Assembly: GCA_020638955.1 (NCBI GenBank)
Contig: JACKHO010000001.1
Location: 248,001 to 312,000 of the forward strand
DNA length: 64,000 nucleotides
Direction of reading: 5' to 3'
DNA from: Planctomycetaceae bacterium
GTDB taxonomy: Bacteria > Planctomycetota > Planctomycetia > Planctomycetales > Planctomycetaceae
How positions within the stretch are numbered: position 1 is the stretch's first letter; each line of letters opens with the position of its first letter. Made by a program: the position numbers and the translations under genes. Shown in pieces: positions 16,806 through 25,551 of the stretch. The notes beneath the pieces are model-generated. The model was not told the DNA's origin and searched no databases. It worked only from the letters and a program-made list of their open reading frames with translations.

Positions 16806-18131
16806 ATGTGGTACGACCTCGTCGTGCTTGGCGTGCTGGCGTTTTTCACGATTCGCGGTGCCATGAAGGGCGTCATCTGGCAGGTTGCCGGAATTGCAGG
16901 CATTGCCATTTGCTTCCTCTTTGCTGATGGAATCTCGCAAACTGTGGGGCCGCTTATTGCTCCGCACGTCAAACTTCAGGAACCGCTCAATCACTGGGTG
17001 ATTCTGTTTGGCGCCTACCTCATTCTGTCGCTCATTTCCTTCGCCATTGCTCGGTCGGCGACCAAGTGGGTCGAGAAGGCGGAAATGAAGGAATACAACC
17101 AGCACCTCGGTGGGATATTGGGACTACTCAAAGGGGCCTTGCTGGTAATGGTGGCCACGTTCCTGATTGTCACCGTGTCGCCCGACGCCCGCATTGCTCT
17201 TAAGGATTCGAAGACCGGCTGGGCCTGCGCACAAATTATGTATCACGCGCATCCGATTCTGCCTCCCAAATTGCATGACGCCGTCGGCGATTACATCCAC
17301 GCTCTGGATGACCCCGACCTGGAGAAGAAGTACGCGGAGTTCGGTCACGGGCACGACCATGATCATGAGCACGGCGGTGATGCTCCCTTGTTCCAATCAG
17401 ATGCACCACTGGAAAATCAGGGGGGCGGTTCAGCCATTCCGTGGGGAAGCGGTTCCCCATCATCAACGGCGGAATCCAACTCACTTTTCTCCAGTTTGAG
17501 CGCACTCGCGGTCAGCAAGCTGGAAGGGGCAGTGCAGTCCGCACTTCCAGAGTACCAGCCGCAAATCCGGACGCAGATTTCGAACCTTGTCAACCAGCTC
17601 ACTCCCGAGCAGCAGGCTCAACTGGAATCGCAAATTACGCAGACCTCGGAAGATCAAATTGCCACGCTGTTGAACCGGTGGCTGGCTGCCTTTCCGCCAC
17701 AGCCCACAACTCCAGCTCCAACGCCGCCATCGAATTCGGGAAGCGTCGCTGGATCGACAACGAACCCGTTCGATTTCGTAACGAACAATCAATCATCCGG
17801 GCAGGCCACCACACCAGTGAACAACACGACTCCCACGGCACCGCAACAACTGGCTGCTCGACGTCAGGAACTCGCACTGAAAATCGCTGGCCGTGTGACC
17901 AGTCTTCCTGCCATTCAGAATGATATTGCCAAGCAGATTGACGGCATGCTCATTCAGGCTCGTGTTCCTGATGGCATTGCAATCAACATTCTCGACGACT
18001 GGTATACCGACGTCTCGGGAGGAACTGATCCCGTTCCGGCGACTAACCGTAACACGTCTCCGCAGCAGAGAATTCTCTACCACATGCAGGCGGCTCAAGC
18101 GGCGAATCCACAAACTGGTGGACCGCTGTAA
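16806..18131 (+). CDS. CvpA-family membrane protein with long variable tail
   Basis: 441 aa. The N-terminal 165 residues form a CvpA (colicin V production) domain with four membrane helices: MWYDLVVLGVLAFFTIRGAMKGVIWQVAG, FLFADGISQTV, a third helix VILFGAYLILSLISFAIA and a fourth LGLLKGALLVMVATFLIVTV. After it comes a His/Asp-rich patch (GHGHDHDHEHGG, about residues 178-189), possibly metal-binding, then a Pro/Thr/Asn-rich linker and a helical C-terminus. CvpA proteins are implicated in envelope homeostasis and purine-linked regulation; the tail here is not a standard part. A strong AGGAGG lies 9 bp before the ATG at 16806. It reads towards kdsD on the same strand, 200 bp downstream. Confidence 0.85.
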   Translation: MWYDLVVLGVLAFFTIRGAMKGVIWQVAGIAGIAICFLFADGISQTVGPLIAPHVKLQEPLNHWVILFGAYLILSLISFAIARSATKWVEKAEMKEYNQHLGGILGLLKGALLVMVATFLIVTVSPDARIALKDSKTGWACAQIMYHAHPILPPKLHDAVGDYIHALDDPDLEKKYAEFGHGHDHDHEHGGDAPLFQSDAPLENQGGGSAIPWGSGSPSSTAESNSLFSSLSALAVSKLEGAVQSALPEYQPQIRTQISNLVNQLTPEQQAQLESQITQTSEDQIATLLNRWLAAFPPQPTTPAPTPPSNSGSVAGSTTNPFDFVTNNQSSGQATTPVNNTTPTAPQQLAARRQELALKIAGRVTSLPAIQNDIAKQIDGMLIQARVPDGIAINILDDWYTDVSGGTDPVPATNRNTSPQQRILYHMQAAQAANPQTGGPL

Positions 18132-18334
18132 TTGTCGCCTCTATTGTCAGGAATCTGGGACTGTGGCAGTCGCGGAAACACCAAATGCGCAACCGCTTTG
18201 CGCCATTTGACGAGGGAGCACGTCGGGGCCGATTTGTGTTGACCCCGTTTGGCGATCAATCGTAGACTCCCGGACGAACAAATCTGCACACGTTGCAATC
18301 ACCTCCACAAATTCCAAATCCCGGTACAGCACGG

Positions 18335-19363
18335 ATGCAACCGGCTCCTCGTGACTCCGCACAAATCGTTCCCTTTTCGCAGTTTGAGAAGCTGCGGCTG
18401 GGCCGGGATATCGTTCGGCGCGAGGCTGAGGTGCTCAATTCCGTTGCACGCCAACTCGACGCAACGTTCTGTGCCGCTGTGGATTGTCTGTTGCAACTGC
18501 AGGGAAGCGTCATTGTCAGTGGCATGGGCAAGGCGGGACTCGTGGGCAAAAAGATTGCCGCGACACTTTCCTCAACAGGAACTCGGGCTCACTTTCTGCA
18601 CCCCGCCGAAGCCGTGCATGGCGACGTCGGCTGCGTTCACGAAAGCGACGTCGTCCTCGCGCTGTCGAACAGTGGTGAGACAGAAGAACTGTGCCAGCTC
18701 ATTCCGATTGTGCGCCGACTGGGAACGAGAACCATTGCCATCACGGGGAGCGCCAACAGCACGCTCGCCTCGCTGAGCGATATTGTCATTTCACTTGGTC
18801 GAATTCGTGAAGCGTGCCCTTGGGGCCTTGCTCCGACAACAAGCACCACAGCCATGCTGGCCGTCGGTGATGCACTCGCGCTGGTCGTCAGTCAAATCAA
18901 CAACTTCACGCCAGTCGATTTTGCCAAGTTTCATCCGGGCGGGAGTCTCGGCAAACGCCTGAAGCCCGTCGCGGAAATCATGCGTCCACGCGATCAACTA
19001 AGGCTTGCTTCGGTCGACCAGTCCGTGCGCGAAGTGTTCGCGTCCACATCCCGACCCGGTCGTCGTTCCGGTGCGATTCTATTGACCGACGAAACAGGTT
19101 CGCTCGCCGGCATTTTCACCGACAGTGATTTAGCTCGATTGCTCGAATCGCGTCAGGACGCAGATCTCGACCGCCCTATTGCCGACGTAATGACACGAAA
19201 TCCTACAACGGTGCCCGCCAACGCAGTTTTTGGTGATATCGTCGATGTCCTGGCTGATCGAAAAATCAGTGAGGTCCCTGTTGTTGACCAGAACAATTGT
19301 CCTGTCGGGCTCATTGACATCACCGATGTCATTGGATGGTTGCCCACATCCGGCTGTGACTAA
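18335..19363 (+). CDS. kdsD: Arabinose-5-phosphate isomerase (KpsF/GutQ family)
   Basis: 342 aa. Converts ribulose-5-phosphate to arabinose-5-phosphate, the first step towards Kdo for lipopolysaccharide. The N-terminal SIS domain shows VIVSGMGKAGLVGKKIAATL, HPAEAVHGDVG and LALSNSGETEEL, all hallmarks of KpsF/KdsD; two CBS domains follow (IMRPRDQLRLASVD... and VMTRNPTTVPANA...). The frame is open from a TTG at 18293, but the ATG at 18335 gives the usual length and I prefer it. It is followed after 35 bp by the large OstA/LptC-like gene, reproducing in reduced form the kdsD-lptC-lptA gene order of Proteobacteria. This supports a lipopolysaccharide role for both genes. Confidence 0.9.
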   Translation: MQPAPRDSAQIVPFSQFEKLRLGRDIVRREAEVLNSVARQLDATFCAAVDCLLQLQGSVIVSGMGKAGLVGKKIAATLSSTGTRAHFLHPAEAVHGDVGCVHESDVVLALSNSGETEELCQLIPIVRRLGTRTIAITGSANSTLASLSDIVISLGRIREACPWGLAPTTSTTAMLAVGDALALVVSQINNFTPVDFAKFHPGGSLGKRLKPVAEIMRPRDQLRLASVDQSVREVFASTSRPGRRSGAILLTDETGSLAGIFTDSDLARLLESRQDADLDRPIADVMTRNPTTVPANAVFGDIVDVLADRKISEVPVVDQNNCPVGLIDITDVIGWLPTSGCD

Positions 19364-19398
19364 ATCTCTCTCCTCCCTGAATTAGTTTTCTTTTTGTT

Positions 19399-22300
19399 AT
19401 GCAGCGTTGGTACGTCGCTCTGATTGCAGCGCTGCTCCTCTCTGGAGCCTACCAGGCGTACAGCTATTTGTTGTTGCCACTGGTGGCGACGCATGGTGAG
19501 GCGGTTGCTCCTCCGCTGGAGGGAGCGACAGAATTCCACCCGCCGGTCTTCAAGGAAGTGGCCAACGACCACTTCGCCGATTTCCCTTGGACGTCTAATG
19601 CCGCCATCAAATGGCAACGGGGCGAAAACACGTTCCTGTTTGCCGAAACAGCCGAGCCCGACGAATCGGGAGATGGTCGCGTTGTCAAATTCGCACCACT
19701 CGCCTTGCTCTGGTCCGATCCTGAAAAGCCAGACGCTGCCCCTTACCGCATTGTGGCCCAGTCAGGTCGCATTCAGTTTGAAAATGCCTTCTTCGACGAA
19801 GCGTTTGACCTCACGCAAGTGAATCCCGGCCGCATTATTGGGGCGTCACTCGACGGAGCTGTGCTCATAAACGGTCCCGACGCGCTGATGGTGCAGGGAC
19901 GTGACTTCGTCTTCTCTGAAACAAACGCGGAACTCACCAGCTACAACGCCATCAAGTTTGTTCAGGGACCGGCAGGCGACAAGGCATCGAGAATTCGGGG
20001 TTCGGCGGACGGCATTAACGTGCTGTTCATTCCCACCACCGATCCAGTGCTCGGCAAGGATTTGCCGCGCGTGGCTGGAATCCAAAGCCTCAAGCTGCGA
20101 CAGAATGTTCGCCTCGAATTTGATTCCATTGAAAAGGGTGGGCCGTCCAATGTGCTGGTCACCAGCCGAGGCCCGTTTCAATACGATTTTCCCAGTCGCC
20201 AGGCCACATTTGAGGAAGACGTTCGCGTCACACAAACCAAACGCGACAAGTCGGGCGAATCAATGGCGGACCGGCTCGTGTGTCATGCCCTTGGCCTATT
20301 GTTCGAGCCCGATCCAACTCGGCAGGACGAAAAGAAACCTAAGCCAGACGCCTCGTCGGAATCGCAATCGCTCTCCGAACTGCGAACGCTCCGCCTGCGA
20401 AAAGTTCATGCTCTCGGGCTTCCAGAGAACAAGACACAAAGCGGCTCGAAAGTCATTCTGGAATCGCAGTCGCAGCAAATTCTGGGCAACTTGAGCGACC
20501 TCCGTTATGACCCGGTCGAACGCATTGCCGAACTGCGGGATGGGCAGCAGGTCATTGTTCAGCGGGGAGACACACGTTTTGGATCCCCCACCATTCAGTT
20601 GGTTCATGACGCAGAAAACCACCTCGTCTCCCTCACATGCACCGGAGCGGGACAGCTGGCCCATCAAATTGGCAAGGAAGAAGAGGACGACAAGCCAGTC
20701 ACGGCACAGTGGGAACGTCAGCTCACCGTTCATCCTCAGGACGCAGAGGGCTTACAGGTCGTTAAGCTGAACGGTGAAGTGCGACTCAACATGCCTGACT
20801 CACTAGCCGTCGCGGCTGACGAGGCCACGCTTTGGCTGACACTCGACGAAATTGAAAAGCTGGAAAACCGTTCGACCAATGACAAAGAGAATTTGCTGCG
20901 TCAGCCGCTTCCCATCAGGCGAGCGGAAGCACGTGGCAATGTGTTTGTTGTGGGATCGGAACTCATTGTTGGTCGACTGGGGCAACGTCGCGAGGGGGGC
21001 GCCAAGGAACTCATTGTCAACATTCAGCCAGGCAAGTTGCCGCTCGATCAATCTGGCGGTGTTCTCCGTACGGGAGCCGAATCTGAGGCCAAGAAACGAC
21101 CGCCACTGTTTGTCGAAGCAGACAAACTGCAAGTCATGGTGCACCACGACATGGCTCAGGGACGCATGGGCGTCCAGCAAATTGAAGGGGAGGGGAGTGT
21201 TCGCCTCGAACAACTCTCGTCCGAGACCATTCAGGTTGGCGACCTGAGGACTGAGCGCAACCTGGCGGTCACCGGCGTGGGCTTTGTCGCTCAAAATGAA
21301 GGAAACGATCGACAGGTTGTCACGCTGTACGGCAACGCTTCTCCCAATGGTGACATTACCGAACCCGCGAAGGTTGAACTGGGACCATTCTCCGTCGCAG
21401 GCGGGATTCTCACTTTGAATCGAATTCAAAACGTTGCCAGTGTCGATGGTCCAGGCCGACTCACGTTTCCCGTCCCCATTGGGCTGGCTGGCGAGAAGTT
21501 GAATCATCCCGCCGACATGATGATTGTCTGGCGCGAACGGATGGTTTTCGACGGGAAAACCGTCACATTTCATGGTGCCGTGCAGGGCTCCATCCTGAAC
21601 GACAAAGACAACATCTCCCGCATTGAGTGCGAGGAAATGGTGGTGCGACTGCAGAATCGTGTCGACTTCCAGCGAAGTCCGAATTCAGGCCAGAAGGCGG
21701 AGCTCGATTCCATCGAATGCAAGCACAATGTCAAACTTGACATGTTCGCCTACGAAGACACTCGACTCGTTGGGCGGCGGCATGCACAACTCGTAAGCTT
21801 CTGGATGAATCGGCAGTCAGATCAGTTTGGTGGCGAGGGACCTGGGAAAATCGACCTGTGGACCTACGGTGAACCCGTCGAGCTCGCGCAGCAATCGGGC
21901 CCCGTGGCGAACCGCCCAGCCAAACGAAAAGAAGACTCATGGCGGCATACGAACATCATTTTCCGTGGCAGTATGACGGGCAGTAGCGAGCGCGAATACA
22001 TGGAACTTTCGGACGACGTGGAAATCGTTTCGGCTCCGGTAACAAAGCACTCGGAAACATTCCAGCGCCATGGTCTCTCAAACATGACGGAGCAAGCCGC
22101 CAATGCCGCCTGGATTGGCTGTGACAAACTGCATGTCAGCTATCCCGCCAACGAGAAGACGAAGAGCAGGGCGGCTGTCATCCTCGCGACAGGTTCGACT
22201 CAACTTGAGGCCCAGCAGTTCCACGCCTCCGCAGATGAAATTCGCTTCGAAGAGTTCCAGGGACGCTTCACCCTCCGCGGACATGGTCGCGACGCACTGC

Positions 22301-22422
22301 TGCACTCGCAGAAAGTTCCCGGGCAGCCGTGGGACACGACGAGCAACCGCCTCGTGGAATTTACGCCTTCCATACCACGAATTTCCGTCGACGGCAGTTC
22401 TGGCATCAGCGGCGGGCTGTAA
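19399..22422 (+). CDS. Large OstA/LptC-like periplasmic protein
   Basis: 1007 aa. One N-terminal membrane anchor or signal (WYVALIAALLLSGAYQAYSYLLLPLV), then a long beta-rich, repeat-like body with recurring phrases of the OstA/LptA type (for example IEGEGSVRLEQ, VTLYGNASPNG, FHASADEIRFEEFQGRFTLRG near the C-terminus, typical beta-jellyroll strands of LPS-transport proteins). It directly follows kdsD. I infer a lipopolysaccharide-transport bridge in which LptC- and LptA-like units are joined in one chain; the alternative is a general exported beta-jellyroll protein. At about 1000 residues it is several times longer than LptC or LptA (about 190). The ATG at 19399 gives a short n-region; no strong ribosome site is visible. 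Confidence 0.65.
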   Translation: MQRWYVALIAALLLSGAYQAYSYLLLPLVATHGEAVAPPLEGATEFHPPVFKEVANDHFADFPWTSNAAIKWQRGENTFLFAETAEPDESGDGRVVKFAPLALLWSDPEKPDAAPYRIVAQSGRIQFENAFFDEAFDLTQVNPGRIIGASLDGAVLINGPDALMVQGRDFVFSETNAELTSYNAIKFVQGPAGDKASRIRGSADGINVLFIPTTDPVLGKDLPRVAGIQSLKLRQNVRLEFDSIEKGGPSNVLVTSRGPFQYDFPSRQATFEEDVRVTQTKRDKSGESMADRLVCHALGLLFEPDPTRQDEKKPKPDASSESQSLSELRTLRLRKVHALGLPENKTQSGSKVILESQSQQILGNLSDLRYDPVERIAELRDGQQVIVQRGDTRFGSPTIQLVHDAENHLVSLTCTGAGQLAHQIGKEEEDDKPVTAQWERQLTVHPQDAEGLQVVKLNGEVRLNMPDSLAVAADEATLWLTLDEIEKLENRSTNDKENLLRQPLPIRRAEARGNVFVVGSELIVGRLGQRREGGAKELIVNIQPGKLPLDQSGGVLRTGAESEAKKRPPLFVEADKLQVMVHHDMAQGRMGVQQIEGEGSVRLEQLSSETIQVGDLRTERNLAVTGVGFVAQNEGNDRQVVTLYGNASPNGDITEPAKVELGPFSVAGGILTLNRIQNVASVDGPGRLTFPVPIGLAGEKLNHPADMMIVWRERMVFDGKTVTFHGAVQGSILNDKDNISRIECEEMVVRLQNRVDFQRSPNSGQKAELDSIECKHNVKLDMFAYEDTRLVGRRHAQLVSFWMNRQSDQFGGEGPGKIDLWTYGEPVELAQQSGPVANRPAKRKEDSWRHTNIIFRGSMTGSSEREYMELSDDVEIVSAPVTKHSETFQRHGLSNMTEQAANAAWIGCDKLHVSYPANEKTKSRAAVILATGSTQLEAQQFHASADEIRFEEFQGRFTLRGHGRDALLHSQKVPGQPWDTTSNRLVEFTPSIPRISVDGSSGISGGL

Positions 22423-22429
22423 TGCGGGA

Positions 22430-23857
22430 CTAATATTTTGTGTCCCGGTCCCATTTGCCAGCGACGACCTGCTGCAGCGGGAATTCAATTCTTGCGGGAT
22501 GCCCAATCCACTCAACCTTGCCTTCCCGGCCAACGAGAAACGCACAGGGAATTCCGCTTTGCCGTGCTGCTCTCATGTAGGCCATGCTCGTTTCATCAGA
22601 TTGATCGATGGCGAGCCGGTATTTCACAACGTCGCGCCACGTCTTGGCGCCTTCCTGCTTCGAAGCGAGAAACTCATCCACCGTTGGGCGATCTTCGCGA
22701 GTCACACCAATAAACGTGACCTCGTCTCCGTATTGCGTTTGCAATTCACTGATATGCGGCATTCCTGCTCGACAGGGAGGACACCATGTCGCCCAGAATT
22801 CGACGACGTAAATCTTGCCCTGCTGTAAACTCTCAATGGGCTCACCAGTGGCCCACTGGTCAATCGCAATGGGTGGTGCGGGATCACCCACTTTGAGCGT
22901 CGCCATAGACTGCACAACGGACGACGCTGTGGGGCGTTTGCCGGGGGCACCATTGGCTTTGTAAACCCGCAACGCAAGCTTGAGCTGCACGAGCGAATCG
23001 GTTCGGCCAAACTCTTGCTCGGCAGCCTTGATGTACGCGCTCGCAGTATCCCAATCTCCCGTGCGGGCCAACTCCTCGACCTTTGCATCGAGTGCTTCCA
23101 AAACCTTCTCGTAACGTGCGGTGGCGACAATTCTGTCTCGATCCCACAAGCCGGAAACCACTTCGAGCAGCGGTTCTTCAATGTCGTCAGGATGACCAAT
23201 CCATTCGAGTCGGCCTTCCTTGCCGACGATATACGTGGTGGGGAATCCCGGATGCCCCGAATCCTGCGACCAGGCCGTTTTCATTTTCTCCTGATCATCC
23301 AGTGCGAGACGGTACCCAATCGACTCGCGCCATGTTTTCTCTTCCCCTTCGGGCTTCTCATTGAGGAACTTTTGCACCGTCTCAGCATCTTCACTGGTCA
23401 CGCCAATGATGGTGACTTCATCACCCAGGTCCTGCTGAAGCTCACTCAAATGCGGCATGCTTTCGCGACACGGCTCACACCACGTCGCCCACATTTCGAC
23501 GACATGAACTTTCCCCGGCTCGAACCCATTCATGGCCTCACCCAGCACCCAGTCCTGCACGAGCAGCGGTGGGGCAGGGTCGCCCACGTTTAGTTTCGCC
23601 TGCGTGATGCTCAAGTCGTCCAGAGAAACGACTATTGAGTCCGATTCGGGCTCTTCCTCAACCGTGGCCACTGCCGAATACACCCCGGCATTCTCGCTTA
23701 CCTGCGGAGTAGACTCCTCAGCGTTGCGAGCCTCATTCGAAGACTGCTGCGATGATCCGTCAGAACCACCGTCATCGCTTCCCGAACCTCCTCCGCCAAT
23801 ACAACCAATGGAGAGGAGAGCAGTAGATAGCAGACAGAGGAAAGTGCGAAAGGACAT
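22430..23857 (-). CDS. Lipoprotein with two TlpA/ResA-like thioredoxin domains
   Basis: 475 aa. A hydrophobic start (FLCLLSTALLSIGC) with Cys19 at a lipobox-like site and a Gly/Ser/Asp-rich linker suggest a lipoprotein. Two thioredoxin-like domains follow: about 92-235 with active site CEPC at 127-130, and about 322-470 with CPPC at 359-362; each starts with VGDPAPP and carries the WATWC context of TlpA/ResA proteins. A helical spacer (about 240-300) separates them. Both active sites are complete, so both may work as periplasmic disulfide reductases, for example in cytochrome maturation. The similar domains suggest internal duplication. It converges with the OstA-like gene, with only 7 bp between the two ends. 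Confidence 0.9.
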   Translation of the reverse strand: MSFRTFLCLLSTALLSIGCIGGGGSGSDDGGSDGSSQQSSNEARNAEESTPQVSENAGVYSAVATVEEEPESDSIVVSLDDLSITQAKLNVGDPAPPLLVQDWVLGEAMNGFEPGKVHVVEMWATWCEPCRESMPHLSELQQDLGDEVTIIGVTSEDAETVQKFLNEKPEGEEKTWRESIGYRLALDDQEKMKTAWSQDSGHPGFPTTYIVGKEGRLEWIGHPDDIEEPLLEVVSGLWDRDRIVATARYEKVLEALDAKVEELARTGDWDTASAYIKAAEQEFGRTDSLVQLKLALRVYKANGAPGKRPTASSVVQSMATLKVGDPAPPIAIDQWATGEPIESLQQGKIYVVEFWATWCPPCRAGMPHISELQTQYGDEVTFIGVTREDRPTVDEFLASKQEGAKTWRDVVKYRLAIDQSDETSMAYMRAARQSGIPCAFLVGREGKVEWIGHPARIEFPLQQVVAGKWDRDTKY

Positions 23858-23938
23858 GACGTCACCCGGCTCGACAAGAATTCATGAGTAACTCTTACAT
23901 CACCGTACCGGACCGGTTTCGCGAACACAATAACGAAT

Positions 23939-24310
23939 TCACCTGTCACCACTCACCAGCGGTTTACGGTGAATAACACTTCGCACCGTAAGTGCAGTTC
24001 CCACGTTGACGAAGTGCATTCCTCCCAGCACGAGCAGCACCAGACCAATTTTGTGAGTGAGAATGCCGAATACCTCAACGGTCGTTGCAGGATGCACCCT
24101 ACTGACGACGAAATACGGGGCCATGGCAATGTTCAGCAGATAATAGCCGACAAGTAGCAGGTCGTTGGTTGCATCAGCCACGGCCTCCCGGCCTGCCAGG
24201 CACTCAATCAAGAATGGTCGGCCGAGGCGATGCAGAATTTTGCCGACCACAACGGTAATCAGCACGCTGAACGTCAGAAACAGAATGTAGGTGAGGAGGA
24301 GCAGGTTCAT
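23939..24310 (-). CDS. Small membrane protein, paralogue of the gene at 24481
   Basis: 123 aa with four hydrophobic helices: LLLTYILFLTFSVLITVVVG, LLLVGYYLLNIAMAPYFVV, IGLVLLVLGGMHFVNVGTALT and the intervening segment. The motif LLLVGYYLL and the end K-I-G-L-V-L-L-V-L-G-G-M-H-F recur in the neighbouring protein (24481-24903), so the two are tandem paralogues. I do not recognise the family; no charged or catalytic residues stand out apart from the conserved His in GGMHF. The ATG at 24310 gives a normal membrane-protein start. Between the two paralogues lies an inverted-repeat element. Confidence 0.7.
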   Translation of the reverse strand: MNLLLLTYILFLTFSVLITVVVGKILHRLGRPFLIECLAGREAVADATNDLLLVGYYLLNIAMAPYFVVSRVHPATTVEVFGILTHKIGLVLLVLGGMHFVNVGTALTVRSVIHRKPLVSGDR

Positions 24311-24332
24311 GGCCGATTCTCCGCAAGCAATT

Positions 24333-24473
24333 CGTAGGGTGGGTGAAGTCCGCGTCGATGGGATGGTGCGTTACGCAAGTCGTGTGACCAACAAGGCAGG
24401 ATGATTTCTCCATGATGCTCAGTCAGCGGGCGTAACCCACCATTAGGCGACGACTTGCTCCACACACCCTACG
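24333..24473. repeat. 141-bp element bounded by CGTAGGGTG inverted repeats
   Basis: Starts CGTAGGGTG (24333-24341) and ends CACCCTACG (24465-24473), exact reverse complements. Inside, GTGCGTTACGC and GCGTAACCCAC are further complementary arms. No ORF. It lies between the two paralogous membrane-protein genes. A degenerate relative may lie at about 24980-25020 (GTGAAGTCCGCGTC is shared exactly with 24344-24357). Confidence 0.75.
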
Positions 24474-24480
24474 AACACAA

Positions 24481-24903
24481 CTAGTCAACAAACTTCACAC
24501 CTTCCATCGACGCCAGGTTCTTCGCACGGGTGGCTCGGTATTCTTCGTCGGCAATGCGTTGATCATCATGCCGGCGATTGATGGTCAAAATGCCGACAAT
24601 GAAGAAGTGCATCATGCCAATGGCTAGCAGGACGAATCCAACTTTCGCGCTGCCGACTTCGAATGCCTCTTCCGCAGTCTGTACGTGATGCGTCAGCTTC
24701 AGCAGCAGGCTGATGGAACCAAATACGACCAGATAAAACCCAACAATGAGCAGATGTGAGAACGCGTCGGCAAGTGTGTGATCACCCCCGCGGTCGGCGG
24801 TCAGCAATTGAAATCCCTGCTGCCGCAAGGTTCGTCCCACCCAAATTGAAATTCCGACGCAAAGGACTAAATAGGCCAGATACGTCCAGAGAGTCGCATT
24901 CAT
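24481..24903 (-). CDS. Small membrane protein, paralogue of the gene at 23939
   Basis: 140 aa, four hydrophobic helices: LWTYLAYLVLCVGISIWVG, LLIVGFYLVVFGSISLLL, KVGFVLLAIGMMHFFIVGILT and the segment between. Shares with its neighbour the order of helices, the L-x-V-G-x-Y-L motif and the K-x-G-F-V-L-L-x-x-G-x-M-H-F motif, so both come from a tandem duplication. The C-terminal tail is charged and cytoplasmic (RRHDDQRIADEEYRATRAK). Function unknown. ATG at 24903 is preceded on the minus strand by GGGAGCAGAACA, with a plausible ribosome site. Confidence 0.75.
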   Translation of the reverse strand: MNATLWTYLAYLVLCVGISIWVGRTLRQQGFQLLTADRGGDHTLADAFSHLLIVGFYLVVFGSISLLLKLTHHVQTAEEAFEVGSAKVGFVLLAIGMMHFFIVGILTINRRHDDQRIADEEYRATRAKNLASMEGVKFVD

Positions 24904-25122
24904 TGTTCTGCTCCCAAAAAGAGAAAGTGTTTACCGCACTTCTAACCGGAAAGCAGAACGGCCTTTAACGCGAAATATTCATGGAGTGCGTGAAGTCCGC
25001 GTCAACGAAACGCCGTACGTGCCATGCCAACGTCGCGTAGCAGCGCGGGCATGCAGTAAACACACGCTATCGATTCATTATGCCCCGCCGGCTAAGGGAT
25101 GGGAGTATGGCAGGCGGCGAAC

Positions 25123-25479
25123 CTATACCGCTTTCGAGAAGCACGACAGAAGCATCCAAACCGCAGTTGGCCAGAGGAAGCCGCCCAGAATTACCTGTGC
25201 CAGGCCGCCGGCCCCCAGGAGAAACTCCAGTACGTCGCTGACATCACCGACTTCTGACGAATGGGCGCGGGCCATTCGCCAACTCCAGGCGGCAGAGAAA
25301 AGTCCCACCAGGGGCATGAACATAATTGCCGTCGCGAACAGTAACACTCCCAGCCAGGCTATTGTCTCAACGTGAATCAGCATTCCGAAAAAACTCAGGA
25401 CAATTGCTGAAACGACAAGCAATGGGCATCCCAGTGCAGTGACCAATTGAAAACGGTAGCGGAGCATAATGGCCAACAT
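25123..25479 (-). CDS. Small membrane protein of unknown function
   Basis: 118 aa with three or four hydrophobic stretches (LVTALGCPLLVVSAIVLSFFGML, IAWLGVLLFATAIMFMPLVGLFSAAWSW and VLEFLLGAGGLAQVILGGFLWPTAVWML). The frame extends to a TTG at 25500; I chose the ATG at 25479. No family is recognised. It lies between the paralogous membrane pair and dprA on the same strand, with 219 bp upstream of the comparable intergenic gap holding a degenerate repeat. Plausible as a real gene from its hydrophobic pattern, but not certain. Confidence 0.55.
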   Translation of the reverse strand: MLAIMLRYRFQLVTALGCPLLVVSAIVLSFFGMLIHVETIAWLGVLLFATAIMFMPLVGLFSAAWSWRMARAHSSEVGDVSDVLEFLLGAGGLAQVILGGFLWPTAVWMLLSCFSKAV

Positions 25480-25551
25480 GAGAATTGCTCGCTGTCGCAA
25501 CGAAAGAGGCTCAGTGAATCATAGACGCACATGGCATCGAAACAAGTTGCG

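Noticed and set aside
20803..21573. 256-codon minus-strand frame inside the OstA-like gene
   Set aside because: Shadow of the long plus-strand gene; no domain or start signal.
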